From NCBI GenBank assembly GCA_003210755.1, contig QCUL01000007.1:1-64000 (forward strand): 64,000 bases of DNA, read 5' to 3'. Origin of the DNA: Synechococcus sp. AG-679-C18 (GTDB lineage: Bacteria; Cyanobacteriota; Cyanobacteriia; PCC-6307; Cyanobiaceae). Both the position numbers and the translations under genes were made by a program. How positions within the stretch are numbered: position 1 is the first letter of the stretch; each line of letters begins with the position of its first letter. This document shows, in pieces, positions 9,670 through 20,562 of this stretch. Below the pieces are notes generated by a model. That model was not told where the DNA came from, ran no database searches, and saw only the letters and a program-made list of their open reading frames with translations.

Positions 9670-9921
9670 TAACTGGTGTAATCCCCATCACCCAGCCCAA
9701 CTAACAGTAGTGCGAAATTACTTAATTTGGGCTTCTGTTCTCCACTGATCTCAAGCTTTGCTCCACAGATCCACCATCTAAGAGCTTTTTTCCCACAGCC
9801 TGGGGAAAAAGCATGCTGCTAGGTGTCGTTTGACTAATTTTGTGGAAAAACCCCATTTCTGTGTCATGCTTGTCATTCCCCATCACCTGCCCCGCCTAGT
9901 TTTTGCTAGGTGGGGATTTTT
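9670..9921. ncRNA. Candidate structured ncRNA locus, strand uncertain
   Basis: Hairpins AGCCCAA/TTGGGCT (9694-9733) and GCTTTTTTCCCA-CAGCC-TGGGGAAAAAGC (9784-9812), flanked by outward-facing terminators; no convincing ORF. Confidence 0.45.
9890..9921 (+). terminator. Rho-independent terminator (plus strand)
   Basis: CCCCGCCTAG-TTTTTG-CTAGGTGGGG followed by ATTTTTGT; 10-bp stem with one G-T wobble. Confidence 0.75.
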
Positions 9922-10478
9922 GTATGGATTTCGATTTTTTCTTTCTTGTGTAGATCTATTTTGTTTGCCTGGAACAGGTAGGCTCGTTCTGAGTCAATCT
10001 GGAATGTTGTTCAATAAAACTTTGTTTGATCACTATTTGTAGTATTTTTATTTTCTTCATTTGTATTATAAGGGTAATGACTTTTTCATTAGTATGTATA
10101 TCATCTAATCTAATTAGGGTTTCATTGTCTAACTTTTATGAATACTTATTTGGGCTTCGTCTTTAATAAATTTATTTCTCATGAATATATAAGTTATTCC
10201 ATGTCTTACCTTTTTTCAACTAATTCCTCGTGTTTTTGGTATTTATTAATAGTTTCATATATTATTTTGGAAACTTTTTTCGCTTGTTTTTTTAGGTTTA
10301 ATTTGCGCAATGTTACTACCCTTTTCTTTTGATCTATTCATCTAATAATAATCTGAATATAATATTTTACATTATTTATCGCGTCATTGAATGAAATTTA
10401 TATTTATTATTAGCTAAAATGATTAGGTACTTTTTACTTCCTATTATGTGTTATTTCTGAGTTTTCTTTGTCTTAGTG

Positions 10479-10751
10479 TTAATGAACATAGTGTTCTGCT
10501 GATTGTGTTTTGGTTTGCGATATGACTTTTGTTTTTTCTACATGATTGCTTCCCATAACATCAGAGTTTGCATTGATCCATATGATTCCTTGCTTTCTTA
10601 CCAGGCAGATCAACTCGTCGTTGCGAAGAAGTCTGTATGTAGAGGGCTCTTGAGCACAGAGCTCCTTCGCGAGGTTGACTGCCGAATGTATATTCGTCTC
10701 GGATGTGCTCTGTTGCCATCCATCAGGCGTTAGACGCTCAATATTGATCAT
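10479..10751 (-). CDS. Hypothetical protein, 90 aa
   Basis: Coherent composition (MINIERLTPDGWQQSTSETNIHSAVNLAKELCAQEPSTYRLLRNDELICLVRKQG); preferred over plus-strand overlaps. Confidence 0.5.
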   Translation of the reverse strand: MINIERLTPDGWQQSTSETNIHSAVNLAKELCAQEPSTYRLLRNDELICLVRKQGIIWINANSDVMGSNHVEKTKVISQTKTQSAEHYVH

Positions 10752-11074
10752 GAGTAAATCTACTTACTCATCAATCTTCCCGCAAATGGGCCTCTTTGTG
10801 CAAGCAAAGTGTGCACATCCAAACCGAATGCTCGATTTTTATTGTTTTCTGATCGATTCCTCCGATATTTTTACTGTTTTTGCAATTTCTAATTTTATTG
10901 TTATTTGACTATTTTTAGTTATGTTTTATTTTCATTGTTTTACATTTTAAATTCGTTTTCTTTTGGTTTTCTTGATCTATCCATCTGTCTTCTTTTATCC
11001 GAGATTAAAATTTATTGCGCATTTACCATTTTCTCTAGTTTGTTGTCAAAATTAAAGTAATAGTTGGAATTCCA

Positions 11075-11224
11075 ATGGCACGCGTCAAAAAGCTTCAATC
11101 CAAAAGTCAGCAGTTGGAGAATCGCGTTCTCGTAGCTGGAGTCACTCTGTGTATTGCAGGCATAGTCGTTACTTGTTGGTCAGCACTGACTACTTCTGCG
11201 GTCGTACCATGGGGTATCTTTTAA
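11075..11224 (+). CDS. Small hypothetical membrane protein, 49 aa (not in ORF track)
   Basis: Translates MARVKKLQSKSQQLENRVLVAGVTLCIAGIVVTCWSALTTSAVVPWGIF; basic N-terminus plus one transmembrane helix. Confidence 0.6.
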   Translation: MARVKKLQSKSQQLENRVLVAGVTLCIAGIVVTCWSALTTSAVVPWGIF

Positions 11225-11669
11225 ATCGAAATTTTTGAATTGATTGTCATATCATCTATTTCTATTTAAAGATTTTTTTGTGGTTTTCTTGACCTGATTG
11301 TGTTTAGAAATTCTTCCCTAGTGCATTAATTTAGTAGTTCTTAGTCTATAATTTATAATTTGTTTGCATTTTGCTTTATTATTTGTTTCGTTTTGAGTGT
11401 TTACTATCCTCTATCTGCACTCTTTATCTCCTTTTTGACGGCGATGTGAGTTCCTGTATGCTATGTTCTTCTTTTCGGAATTAGCATATTCTTTTGCTAT
11501 AATTTATCATTTAGAACTTTTATAGTTACTTATCTCTTTTAGTTGATTGCTTCGCATTGTTCTAAGGACACTTGTCACTTAATTTCCTATCTTTTGCGTT
11601 GTTTCAGCATTTTTTAACTTTTATTTGAACACCACTGTACTCTTTTATCCCTTTCTTTTTCGTTTTTCC

Positions 11670-11696
11670 AAAAAAAACCCAGCTTTTCGCTGGGTT
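11670..11696 (-). terminator. Rho-independent terminator of tRNA-Ser
   Basis: Minus strand AACCCAGC-GAAA-AGCTGGGTT followed by a T run. Confidence 0.85.
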
Positions 11697-11712
11697 GAAT
11701 TTGTTTTTGGAG

Positions 11713-11797
11713 CGGAGAGGGCGGGATTCGAACCCGCGGATGCTTTCACATCGCTGGTTTTCAAGACCAGAGCCATCAACCACTCGACCACCTCTCC
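11713..11797 (-). tRNA. tRNA-Ser (anticodon UGA)
   Basis: Minus strand GGAGAGG...CTGGTCTTGAAAACCAG...GGGTTCGAATCCC...CCTCTCCG; acceptor arms pair and anticodon loop reads CTTGAAA; long variable arm. Confidence 0.95.
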
Positions 11798-12176
11798 ATC
11801 CGATTAATTTTATCATCTTGCCTTTGAGTGCTGATCTTGCTTTTTTTAGGTTTTATTCTGAATTCTTTTTATAATGTTTTAATGAATTTATAGGTTAACT
11901 TTGATGTTTGAATCTTTTACCCCTCCGAGCTTGTATTTTTTGGCACTTCGGATTAAGTTGAAATATACGCATAATGCGATTTATTGAGCCTGTTAATATT
12001 TTTTTTTGCATCAAGTTTATTAATCTATTCTTTAACAGTGTATTATTTGTTTGATTGCTGTTTTGGTCGAATTCGGTAGCTATATGAATTGTACTTTTTG
12101 CAATGATTTCATTTGTCGATATATTTTATTGGTAATGGTATTAGTTGTGCCTGCTCGGTTATTGAGAACTTATGAT

Positions 12177-14519
12177 TTAGTTGTTCGGTTTTGCTAGTGG
12201 TAGTAAGCATTTATCTGAATCACATCCCGCTGGGCCGGCTTCAGTTAGTTCACCATTGTCGTAACGTTGGAGTGCATCAAAAAAGTCATTATTGATCCTC
12301 CGTTCATTGACTTCATTTTGTAATTTCAAATATGTTTTTGCATTGATAGGTTCAAATGGCAATCTTGGGAAAGTAGCATTTGCATCAAACCGGGCTAGTA
12401 AAGCGGCAGATATGTATCCTCCATTTTTTTCGATTGTTTGATGTATTGCATCTGTTAATGCTTCGATTTCATGTTCACGAAACTCGATAGTTGCTGAAGT
12501 GTTGTGCGCTGTATAATAAGTCTGTACCTGCATATAAAAATCAAATTGAGCCAAAGCTGAAAATGTATTGATATCTACAGTATCAGCGCCTGGTAAATTA
12601 GCCCAGCTAACTTCTGTTGGAATTTCTACTAACCATTCTGTACATCTTTCGTCAAAGGGATCGTTTAGTAATCGTCCTTCATTATCCTTATCCGATTGCG
12701 ATGGCACAACAGTGTATCCATAATCCATACATGCCATGGCTACTGGATCATTTTTTCTGAAGGTAATTCTGCGGATAAAGCGTTGTGCTTTTGGTGGGTG
12801 CCATCCTGGTGCAGCTCCAGTCAATAGACTTTTTGTTCCTGCTGGTTGGACAGTCGTACACCGATTTGGTCGACGTAATTGATGCCGATCACAATATTCC
12901 CAAACTGTTCTGTTAACCACTATTTTCCATCTTTTCAAGTATTCTTCTTCTTTTTCTTTATAACCCAGGCCTTCCTCAGTTTCTGGTCTTCCTGCTTCCC
13001 ACCACTTCAGCCACGGTGTACCAAATGCATGAACGAAGAAGTCAAATAATCCTGTAAAACTTACGCCTACAATTGGATCCCAGGCACGACTTTGTCTATA
13101 TCTTTCAACTTCAAAGCGGTGGTTTAGTAAACATGCAACGGAGACCGCAGCTGCACGGAATGCATCATTTTGTGCTTGTTCATCACCTGGATCAATTTGG
13201 TTGAGATGTACTTCCGCTAGATTGCAATGGAAATCAGCACCAAGAATTTCTCCGCATGGATTAAGTCCATAACGATTTAGTCGATGTTCGATTTCTTCCT
13301 CAGACATTGGGCCATGGTTATGTTGTAGCCAACGACCCGCTTCATCACGTCCTTGTTCAGAATAGATGTCTATAAACTCATTTCTTAATTCTGGAGTTTT
13401 TAAAAGGTCTGCGCTCGAACGAGCAATGGCCTCGGGTGCGAATTGAATAGCACCTTCACCACTGTGAAATTGGCTCGTTACGGCTTCTAAAAGGATTTCC
13501 CTGGTAGGACGCGTGTGGTAAACACGCGTGTGATTGGCCATTCGTAAAGCATCACGTTCTGGATCAATCCTCCAATTTCCATCGGAATCTTGTTGCCAAA
13601 GATTTGCCTTTGCTCCTGCTGCTGATGTATCCCCAGATGCAAATTGCCGCATGCCTGCGCTACGTCTAATGTTTCCTGCCACGATTGTTACCGCAGCTTC
13701 ATCAATCAGTAAGCAGCATTCAATGGAAGTTAGTTTTCTACCTACTGCTTTACTGAGTATTTTTGCGATACGACTGTATAGATCTTTTAGCTTTACAGGG
13801 TTGGCCATACCTCCAAATCCCTTTAAGGTTTCTCCAACGGGCCTTACATCAGAAAGATCGATCTCTACCTTTATTGTTTTTCCTTCAAAATTCGGATCAC
13901 TACTTAGTTCCAATATTAATTGATAACTGTCGACCCAACCTCGTCTTGTGTCTCCAACTCTGATTGAAACCGTGTCTCCTGTAATGCTGTGTGTTGTACG
14001 TTCCTCTCTCTTTTGTGAATCCGTAATGCCTATTGCTGAAACACTAAGAACCTCTATTGGATTACGTATTTTTGGCAGTTGATCAATGAAGTGTGGCTCG
14101 ATGATTGCGCCTGTGCCGCAGCCCATCATCGCCAGATCCATCATCAATCCGAAGGCTTCCCAATCGACCAGATTGGTTGAAGTGCAGTTGTAGGCGCCCG
14201 AATAGTTTTCTGGTTGTTCGATCCAGGGTGTTCCACCGATCCATTGCCAACGACCAGATGGCATGGCTTTTTTTTCATTCTGCATCTTTTCCAGTAGAGC
14301 CATCTCCTCTGTGTTCAGAGAACCCAACTTTTGCAGTCCTGATCGATTGCGTTCCCCTACTTCCAGCCAGCTCTCTCTTCCTTTTGGTAGTCGCCGACTG
14401 TATGTCCTGTAAAAGACTGGGTTTGCTGCAGGAGCATCTGCAGGAAAATCACCGTTGGTAGGTGAATTTCCTTTTTCCTGAGTACCCAGTTCCTTTGGTC
14501 GACTTGGTGTGAGTGTCAC
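12177..14519 (-). CDS. nrdJ: Class II (adenosylcobalamin-dependent) ribonucleoside-triphosphate reductase
   Basis: 780-aa ORF with NPCGEI, FHCNLAEVHLNQI and TVQPAGTKSLLTGAAPGWHPP motifs typical of monomeric class II RNR. Confidence 0.9.
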   Translation of the reverse strand: MTLTPSRPKELGTQEKGNSPTNGDFPADAPAANPVFYRTYSRRLPKGRESWLEVGERNRSGLQKLGSLNTEEMALLEKMQNEKKAMPSGRWQWIGGTPWIEQPENYSGAYNCTSTNLVDWEAFGLMMDLAMMGCGTGAIIEPHFIDQLPKIRNPIEVLSVSAIGITDSQKREERTTHSITGDTVSIRVGDTRRGWVDSYQLILELSSDPNFEGKTIKVEIDLSDVRPVGETLKGFGGMANPVKLKDLYSRIAKILSKAVGRKLTSIECCLLIDEAAVTIVAGNIRRSAGMRQFASGDTSAAGAKANLWQQDSDGNWRIDPERDALRMANHTRVYHTRPTREILLEAVTSQFHSGEGAIQFAPEAIARSSADLLKTPELRNEFIDIYSEQGRDEAGRWLQHNHGPMSEEEIEHRLNRYGLNPCGEILGADFHCNLAEVHLNQIDPGDEQAQNDAFRAAAVSVACLLNHRFEVERYRQSRAWDPIVGVSFTGLFDFFVHAFGTPWLKWWEAGRPETEEGLGYKEKEEEYLKRWKIVVNRTVWEYCDRHQLRRPNRCTTVQPAGTKSLLTGAAPGWHPPKAQRFIRRITFRKNDPVAMACMDYGYTVVPSQSDKDNEGRLLNDPFDERCTEWLVEIPTEVSWANLPGADTVDINTFSALAQFDFYMQVQTYYTAHNTSATIEFREHEIEALTDAIHQTIEKNGGYISAALLARFDANATFPRLPFEPINAKTYLKLQNEVNERRINNDFFDALQRYDNGELTEAGPAGCDSDKCLLPLAKPNN

Positions 14520-14926
14520 TTACAGGTTTTCGCTTGTCTTAACGAGATCCTAACGCCACCTGTGGAGTCTTCAAGTGCGCCTGGGCACCATCAGCAGTGT
14601 TTGCCGCATTTGCATTGTATTAATTGTTTCATTCTTTTCGTTTGTTTCACTGGTTTTTTTGATTTTTGGTTTGACTTTAGAGCGAATTTATTTCTCGTAT
14701 TAATATAATTCTTCGCTTCATTGAGCTTTAAGTTGTGTTTTATTGGGGTTTGTTTGACCAACTGGTTTTGCTGTCTTTTGTCTGTTTTTATAGGATCTTG
14801 TAAATTTTAAATCAATTTATTGTTCTTTCGTATTTATTTTAGTTATTTATTGTTTGAGTTATTGTATTTTACTTTTCGGTATTGATTCTGATATTCTTCG
14901 GTTGACTTCCCATCTGTTCAACCTCT

Positions 14927-15625
14927 ATGCAACGTGTTCCAGAGCCTGAGCTGATGCGATCAGTTCCTCAGGTAAATGCTTATTCTGATGCTAATTTTAC
15001 GGAGGGTGATCAGTCTTTTGTTGATCATATTGTTGATTTTTTAAATCATTCAAATATTAGTTTATTGCCCGGAAGTTTGATTCTTGACCTTGGCTGTGGT
15101 CCAGGAAATATCAGTGAGCTACTTGCGAGTCGATGGCCGCAGTCCGATGTGATTGGAATTGATGGTTCTTCTGCAATGATCAACAAGGCAAACACGCGCC
15201 TCTTGACCCTTAAACCAGCCATCCAAAACTTGAGTTATATCATGGCCAATCTTAAAACTATTAATATTGATCTTATTGATAAAGATAAAGGTGCTTCTTT
15301 GATTGTTAGCAATAGTTTATTGCATCATCTTCATAATCCTCATGATCTTTGGTTAGCTGTTCAGAATCTTGCTATTCCGGGTTCTTTTATGTTTCATCGC
15401 GATCTACGCCGGCCCTTCGATGAGCTCGAGGTTGATGCTCTTTGCGAACGTTACGTAAAGAGTGCTCCACCTATTTTGAAGCGTGATTATCGAGCGTCGC
15501 TTTTCGCCTCCTTTCGTGTTGATGAGGTTCGTTTGCAGCTTCGTAAGTCTGGTTTGTCATCTCTCTCCGTGGTGGAGATTGGTGATCGTTATCTAGAGGT
15601 GCTTGGTCGTTGTCATTCGCGATAA
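14927..15625 (+). CDS. Class I SAM-dependent methyltransferase
   Basis: Motif [36 protein letters not shown] and [14 protein letters not shown]. Confidence 0.8.
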   Translation: MQRVPEPELMRSVPQVNAYSDANFTEGDQSFVDHIVDFLNHSNISLLPGSLILDLGCGPGNISELLASRWPQSDVIGIDGSSAMINKANTRLLTLKPAIQNLSYIMANLKTINIDLIDKDKGASLIVSNSLLHHLHNPHDLWLAVQNLAIPGSFMFHRDLRRPFDELEVDALCERYVKSAPPILKRDYRASLFASFRVDEVRLQLRKSGLSSLSVVEIGDRYLEVLGRCHSR

Positions 15626-15677
15626 TGAGCCTGTTGAGCCCGTTGACTGTCAGGCTGGTCCTCTCCAGAGTGAGATT

Positions 15678-17342
15678 ATGAGTACGCCATTAGAGACTCA
15701 ATCCAGCAATTCCGACGATTGTCTCGGAGGAGAGCTTGATCTTGTCGGAGCAGTGGCTCGTCGTCGCAATTTTGCGATCATTTCTCACCCTGACGCTGGC
15801 AAAACAACTTTGACCGAGAAGCTTCTGCTTTATGGAGGTGCGATTCAGCAGGCAGGCGCAGTTAAAGCTCGTGGCGAACAGCGCAAAGTAACCTCCGATT
15901 GGATGGAGTTAGAAAAACAACGTGGAATTTCTATTACGTCGACAGTGCTTCAGTTTGATTACTCCGGCAGCACGATTAATTTGTTAGATACTCCTGGCCA
16001 CCAGGATTTTTCTGAAGATACCTATCGAACATTAGCTGCAGCGGATAATGCGGTGATGCTTGAGGATGCTGCTAAAGGTTTAGAGCCACAAACTCGAAAA
16101 TTGTTTGAGGTTTGTCGGATGAGAGAGATTCCGATCTTTACGTTCATCAACAAGATGGATCGCCCAGGTCGAGAACCTTTATCTCTTTTGGATGAAATTG
16201 AGTCTGAGCTTGGTTTAACTCCCTGGGCTGTGAATTGGCCTATTGGTAGTGGTGAATTCTTTCGTGGTGTTATTGATCGACGTACACGTCAAGTTGTTCT
16301 TTTTAGTCGAGCTCAGCGCGGTCGTCAGTCGAAGGAGAAGATACTCGACTTGAATGATCCTGATCTCAAGGATTTAGTGGAGCCTGATTTACTCGCTCAG
16401 GCATTAGAAGATCTTGAGCTTCTCGAAGCGGCTGGTGCTGAACTTGATCTTGAATTGGTTCACGCAGGAGAACTTACTCCTGTCTTTTTTGGCTCGGCTA
16501 TGACTAACTTTGGTGTTCGCCCATTCCTTGACGCTTTTATGGATATGGCCCAAAAGCCAGTTGGTCGTCTTGGCACTGATGGCCTTGTTGATCCTTTGCG
16601 ACCTGAATTCAGCGGCTTTGTATTCAAACTTCAAGCTAATATGGATCCACGCCATCGTGATCGTGTCGCATTTGTTCGTGTTTGCAGTGGACGCTTCGAA
16701 AAGGATATGTCTGTGCGTCTTGCCCGTACAGGGAGAACTATTCGTTTGTCACGACCTCAGAAACTATTTGGACAGGATAGAGCTGTTGTTGAAGATGCAT
16801 ACCCAGGTGATGTTATCGGTCTGAATAACCCTGGCATGTTTTCTATTGGTGACACTCTTTACGCAGGAGCAAAGGTGGAATACGAAGGTATTCCTTGTTT
16901 TAGTCCTGAGATATTCAGTTGGTTGCGCAATCCGAATCCTTCCGCCTTCAAAAATTTTCGCAAAGGTGTTAATGAGCTTCGTGAGGAAGGTGCTGTCCAA
17001 ATTCTTTACGATATTGATGAAAGCAAGAGGGATCCGATTCTTGCCGCTGTAGGCCAGTTGCAATTAGAAGTGGTCCAGCATCGTCTTCAACACGAATATG
17101 GGGTAGACACTCGACTCGAGCCTCTTGGTTATCAGGTGGCACGTTGGGTGACTGGCGGTTGGTCTTCTCTAGATGATGTGGGTCGTATTTTCAATTGCAA
17201 AACTGTTCGTGACGCATGGAATCGACCTGTGTTGCTTTTTAAAAATGATTGGAATCTGAATCAACTTCTAGAAGAACATTCGCAACTTAATCTCAGTACT
17301 GTTGCCCCTGTTGTCAGCGGCGTTGAACCCATCAGCCTTTAA
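15678..17342 (+). CDS. prfC: Peptide chain release factor 3 (ORF opens at 15603)
   Basis: GTPase motifs [74 protein letters not shown] are diagnostic of RF3. Confidence 0.95.
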   Translation: MSTPLETQSSNSDDCLGGELDLVGAVARRRNFAIISHPDAGKTTLTEKLLLYGGAIQQAGAVKARGEQRKVTSDWMELEKQRGISITSTVLQFDYSGSTINLLDTPGHQDFSEDTYRTLAAADNAVMLEDAAKGLEPQTRKLFEVCRMREIPIFTFINKMDRPGREPLSLLDEIESELGLTPWAVNWPIGSGEFFRGVIDRRTRQVVLFSRAQRGRQSKEKILDLNDPDLKDLVEPDLLAQALEDLELLEAAGAELDLELVHAGELTPVFFGSAMTNFGVRPFLDAFMDMAQKPVGRLGTDGLVDPLRPEFSGFVFKLQANMDPRHRDRVAFVRVCSGRFEKDMSVRLARTGRTIRLSRPQKLFGQDRAVVEDAYPGDVIGLNNPGMFSIGDTLYAGAKVEYEGIPCFSPEIFSWLRNPNPSAFKNFRKGVNELREEGAVQILYDIDESKRDPILAAVGQLQLEVVQHRLQHEYGVDTRLEPLGYQVARWVTGGWSSLDDVGRIFNCKTVRDAWNRPVLLFKNDWNLNQLLEEHSQLNLSTVAPVVSGVEPISL

Positions 17343-17401
17343 CAGAGCTTTCGAGGCCTCTCAACTCGCAACATTGCTTCACACTCGTCAGACTGCAACA
17401 C

Positions 17402-17638
17402 ATGGATCTGTGTGTACGCAGTCACGTTTGGTTGTTACGGCCATGTTCGGATGGCGGAACTGACTACGTTTGTTTTCGTCCTCAGGATGATCGTGTTGAG
17501 GTTGTAGAGGGTTATCACCTTCCCCCTCAAATGCCCTTGATCAAGCGTCGACAATGGCTTGAATCGGCCGATGTCCCACGTTGTCGTCATCAATTAGAAA
17601 ATGTTCAGGGGTTTAAACACGGTCATCCACTGTTTTGA
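17402..17638 (+). CDS. Hypothetical protein, 78 aa (start uncertain)
   Basis: Open frame LLRPCSDGGTDYVCFRPQDDRVEVVEGYHLPPQMPLIKRRQWLESADVPRC; protein-like composition between prfC and the CPP1-like gene. Confidence 0.5.
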   Translation: MDLCVRSHVWLLRPCSDGGTDYVCFRPQDDRVEVVEGYHLPPQMPLIKRRQWLESADVPRCRHQLENVQGFKHGHPLF

Positions 17639-17702
17639 TTCACCTCATCTCTCCCGATCTTGCACATTGCTCGATACGCTCATTAAAGATTGAAGCGAAC
17701 TA

Positions 17703-18392
17703 ATGGCATCAGGGGTTGATCTCGGCTCCAATCCGGATTCCCAAGATCCTTACGAAAGGTTGGGGATATCAGCTGACGCTGGCTTTGAAGATGTTCAGCG
17801 GGCACGTGAATCGTCGCTGAAGGCTGCTGGTGACGACTCCCAGGCGAGAGCAGGCATCGAATCTGCTTATGACGCGGTTTTGATGGGGAGACTTCGTGAG
17901 CGCCAGTCCGGAAAAATCAGTTCGGCAGCTGTCAATGCCTCCCGAATCGAGAACCAAAAAGTTTCTACTCCTGCGTCAATTCAGAGCAACCCCCCCGCTC
18001 TTCTTACCAGAATTCGCAGCTTATCTCTGCCTAAACCTTCGTTAAATCCATCTGGCTTCTTGCCCAGTTTCAGCATGGTTCAGGGCCAGGGTTTAGTTGT
18101 GAGATTGGTTGCAGGTGGGTTAGGTCTCTTGTTGCTGCTCGCTGTTCCAACAGCTGCTGATCTGGTGCTTGCTCTCGCAACGATTGGGCTTGTTATTTCT
18201 CAGGTCAAGCGTGGACGTCGGCCTCTAGGTTCTCTTGGTTGGAGTTTGGCTCTTGTGGCATTAGGGCTGTTAGTTGGTGCCACCTTCAGTGCTTTGCTTT
18301 CTCCTCAAATCGCGCTTCCACTCAGTTCGGTTCAGCTGCAGGCTTTACCCGCCTATTTGGTTCTTCTCGCTGGATCACTGCTGTTGCTTTAA
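17703..18392 (+). CDS. CPP1-like (DUF3353) J-domain-like membrane protein
   Basis: N-terminal YERLGISADAGFEDVQRARESSLKAAGDD...AYDAVLMGRLRERQSGKI followed by hydrophobic helices. Confidence 0.8.
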   Translation: MASGVDLGSNPDSQDPYERLGISADAGFEDVQRARESSLKAAGDDSQARAGIESAYDAVLMGRLRERQSGKISSAAVNASRIENQKVSTPASIQSNPPALLTRIRSLSLPKPSLNPSGFLPSFSMVQGQGLVVRLVAGGLGLLLLLAVPTAADLVLALATIGLVISQVKRGRRPLGSLGWSLALVALGLLVGATFSALLSPQIALPLSSVQLQALPAYLVLLAGSLLLL

Positions 18393-18399
18393 GGATTCA

Positions 18400-19305
18400 T
18401 CAGAGAGCTTTAATAAGAGCCAATAATTCTGATTCGTTCAGCTTGTAGATCTCGTTGCAGAAATGACAAGTAAGTTCAGCGCCTTTGTCTTCAATTAACA
18501 TATTATTGAGTTCTTCTTTTCCTAGCAACGAGAGTGCGTTTAAACTCCTCTGTCTGCTGCATGGACATGAGAATTGAATGGGTTGCATCGACTCCCCTGC
18601 GGGAATCATCTTTGGGTCTAGATCTGGAAAGACATCCTTAAGCAGATCCTCAAGGTGATTTCCGCAATCTCTCAGATGGTTGCCAAAATCATTAATTTCA
18701 CGGCAACGTTCCTCTAGCAGAGCAATGAGAGCAGGTTCTTCTGCGGCTTTGGGTAATACCTGAACTAACAGTCCACCACTGCACTCCAGCCCATCACGAT
18801 TAATTGTTTCCCCTACAAATACTGCTGATGGCGTTTGTTCTGAATGTAGCAAATATGAGGCAACATCTTCACCAATTCCACCGCGTACTAATTCGACAGT
18901 GCTACTGAAAGGTTCTCCTTTCCCTTCGTCTCTGACGACGTGTAAGTAACCAGTTCCCGCTGCAGTGTTGAAATCAAAGCTGTAGCGTCCGGCTTCATCC
19001 TCAATGGGGTCCAGTTCAAGTTCAGGATGACCTACATACCCACGCACCCGTCCGTCTCTTCCTGCATCGACAAACAGCCCGCCGATGGGTCCATCTGATC
19101 CAATTCGTAAATTCACCCGGCCGTGACTCACCTTCATAGAGCTGGCCAGCAATAGACCTGCACTCATGGCACGTCCCAGCATCACCGTTGTTAGGTAAGA
19201 CAAGCCATGACGACGTCTTGCTTCGCGTGTGGCCTCTGTGGTGAGTACGGCTACAAGCCTGATGCCTCCGCCAGCTGCCGTGGCCCGGACAAGGCAGTCA
19301 CCCAT
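18400..19305 (-). CDS. hslO: Hsp33 redox-regulated chaperone
   Basis: Hsp33 N-terminal motifs and C-terminal zinc-binding cysteines SCPCSRQR...CHFC. Confidence 0.93.
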   Translation of the reverse strand: MGDCLVRATAAGGGIRLVAVLTTEATREARRRHGLSYLTTVMLGRAMSAGLLLASSMKVSHGRVNLRIGSDGPIGGLFVDAGRDGRVRGYVGHPELELDPIEDEAGRYSFDFNTAAGTGYLHVVRDEGKGEPFSSTVELVRGGIGEDVASYLLHSEQTPSAVFVGETINRDGLECSGGLLVQVLPKAAEEPALIALLEERCREINDFGNHLRDCGNHLEDLLKDVFPDLDPKMIPAGESMQPIQFSCPCSRQRSLNALSLLGKEELNNMLIEDKGAELTCHFCNEIYKLNESELLALIKAL

Positions 19306-19317
19306 GGCTTTTTATCA

Positions 19318-19968
19318 TCACAGCGGCAATGGTGACAGAGCGTGGAGACGGCCCTCTTTCAATTTCCAATGATTTCCGCGCCAGCCTTCAAAGAGATCCG
19401 GCTCATGAGTCACCACGATGAGGGGACGGTCGCGGGCGAGATTCAGAAGTAATTCGAGCACCTCAGTGCGCACCGACCAATCAAGTCCAGCTGTTGGTTC
19501 ATCCAGAAGAAGAACTTCGGGGCGGCGCAGAAGCTGAACCGCCAGTGCCAACCGTCGTTGCTGCCCCCCACTTAAACGTTCCGGTGCCTGTCTCTTATCC
19601 ACGCCACTAAGCCCTACGCGTCTCAAAACCTCGTTGCTCTGCTCGCTAGTGAGCCGTTTATGACCAAGCTTCAATTCCTGAGCGATATTCAACCCCAGAA
19701 AATGCCGTTCTGGAAACTGAAAAACCACTCCACATAGCCATCGCCGTTGTCGCCGAGTGAGTGTCTCATTGTTCCAGTGAATGGCCCCTTCCTTTGCTCC
19801 TGCCAAGCCACTAATCACTTCAAGCAAGCTCGTTTTCCCACTGCCGCTGTTTCCGGAGATCAGAACTGGTTGTCCTGATGTCACTTTCAGATTGATTCCA
19901 TCAAGAACTACACGCTCTGAAGTCGCTGGCTGGAATCGGATGTTGTGCAGCTCCAACATGCGGCTCAA
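19318..19968 (-). CDS. ABC transporter ATP-binding protein (216 aa)
   Basis: Walker A GNSGSGKTSLLE, signature LSGGQQRRLALAVQLL, Walker B VLLLDEPTAGLD. Confidence 0.9.
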   Translation of the reverse strand: MSRMLELHNIRFQPATSERVVLDGINLKVTSGQPVLISGNSGSGKTSLLEVISGLAGAKEGAIHWNNETLTRRQRRWLCGVVFQFPERHFLGLNIAQELKLGHKRLTSEQSNEVLRRVGLSGVDKRQAPERLSGGQQRRLALAVQLLRRPEVLLLDEPTAGLDWSVRTEVLELLLNLARDRPLIVVTHEPDLFEGWRGNHWKLKEGRLHALSPLPL

Positions 19969-20066
19969 GTGATCTTGGGTAAGGCAGTTAGATCAACAGC
20001 ATGATTGATTACGACCATGGCCGATCTTTTGTGAAGAAGCGATGATGCAGAAGTCTCCAACAGGTC

Positions 20067-20516
20067 ATGCACGTTCGTTTTCGAGAGGTTGATCCCTTCA
20101 ATTGCTGGGTATGGCTTCGCTTTAGTGAAATTCCAAGTCAAGGGGAGCGAAACTATGTGGATGGAATCTTTGACAGCTGGTATGTGATTGGGCGGCTGGG
20201 TGGTTTCAATGCGGAAAATCTCCAGGTGCATGAAGAGTCAGAAGATCTGAGTTGGATGAGTTACGACAACGATGATGCTGCCTCTGTCATGCCTGCTCTG
20301 ATGCACAACATGGGTCAGCTCGAGTACCACGAGGACTGGGCTCGTTGTTGGTTGGATTTGGGGACAAGTGATGGAGTTGGCTTAGATGTCTTGATCAATG
20401 CTTTGAAACAACTCAATTCAGACGTTGTCAAGCTCGATGAATTGCTGATTGGTGGTGTGAATGAAGATTGGCCTGTCGAAGATCACCCTGACAGTGTGTT
20501 TCCCTCACTGTCCTGA
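20067..20516 (+). CDS. DUF3531 family protein
   Basis: FREVDPFNCWVWLRFSEIPSQGERNYVDGIFDSWYVIGRLGGFNAENLQV resembles the cyanobacterial/plastid DUF3531 family. Confidence 0.75.
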   Translation: MHVRFREVDPFNCWVWLRFSEIPSQGERNYVDGIFDSWYVIGRLGGFNAENLQVHEESEDLSWMSYDNDDAASVMPALMHNMGQLEYHEDWARCWLDLGTSDGVGLDVLINALKQLNSDVVKLDELLIGGVNEDWPVEDHPDSVFPSLS

Positions 20517-20562
20517 CTCTTTGTTAAATTTGAATGGTCCTATTCACCCCGCACATCTGTCC

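Noticed and set aside
9784-9862. TTTTCCACA-like words near 9784-9862 as a possible replication origin (DnaA boxes)
   Set aside because: Only isolated near-matches; no dnaN/dnaA neighbour or clear DnaA-box cluster in the window. The hairpins fit an ncRNA better.
11713-11797. tRNA-Ser as an integration site for a mobile island
   Set aside because: No duplicated tRNA 3' end, integrase or att-like repeat could be seen nearby.
11604-11816. ORFs on both strands over the tRNA (GGRVVDGSGLENQRCESIRGFESRPLR and its reverse)
   Set aside because: These are translations of the tRNA-Ser(UGA) gene and its flanks, a classic spurious ORF.
13534-14461. Plus-strand ORFs antisense to nrdJ
   Set aside because: Shadow ORFs opposite a strongly conserved gene.
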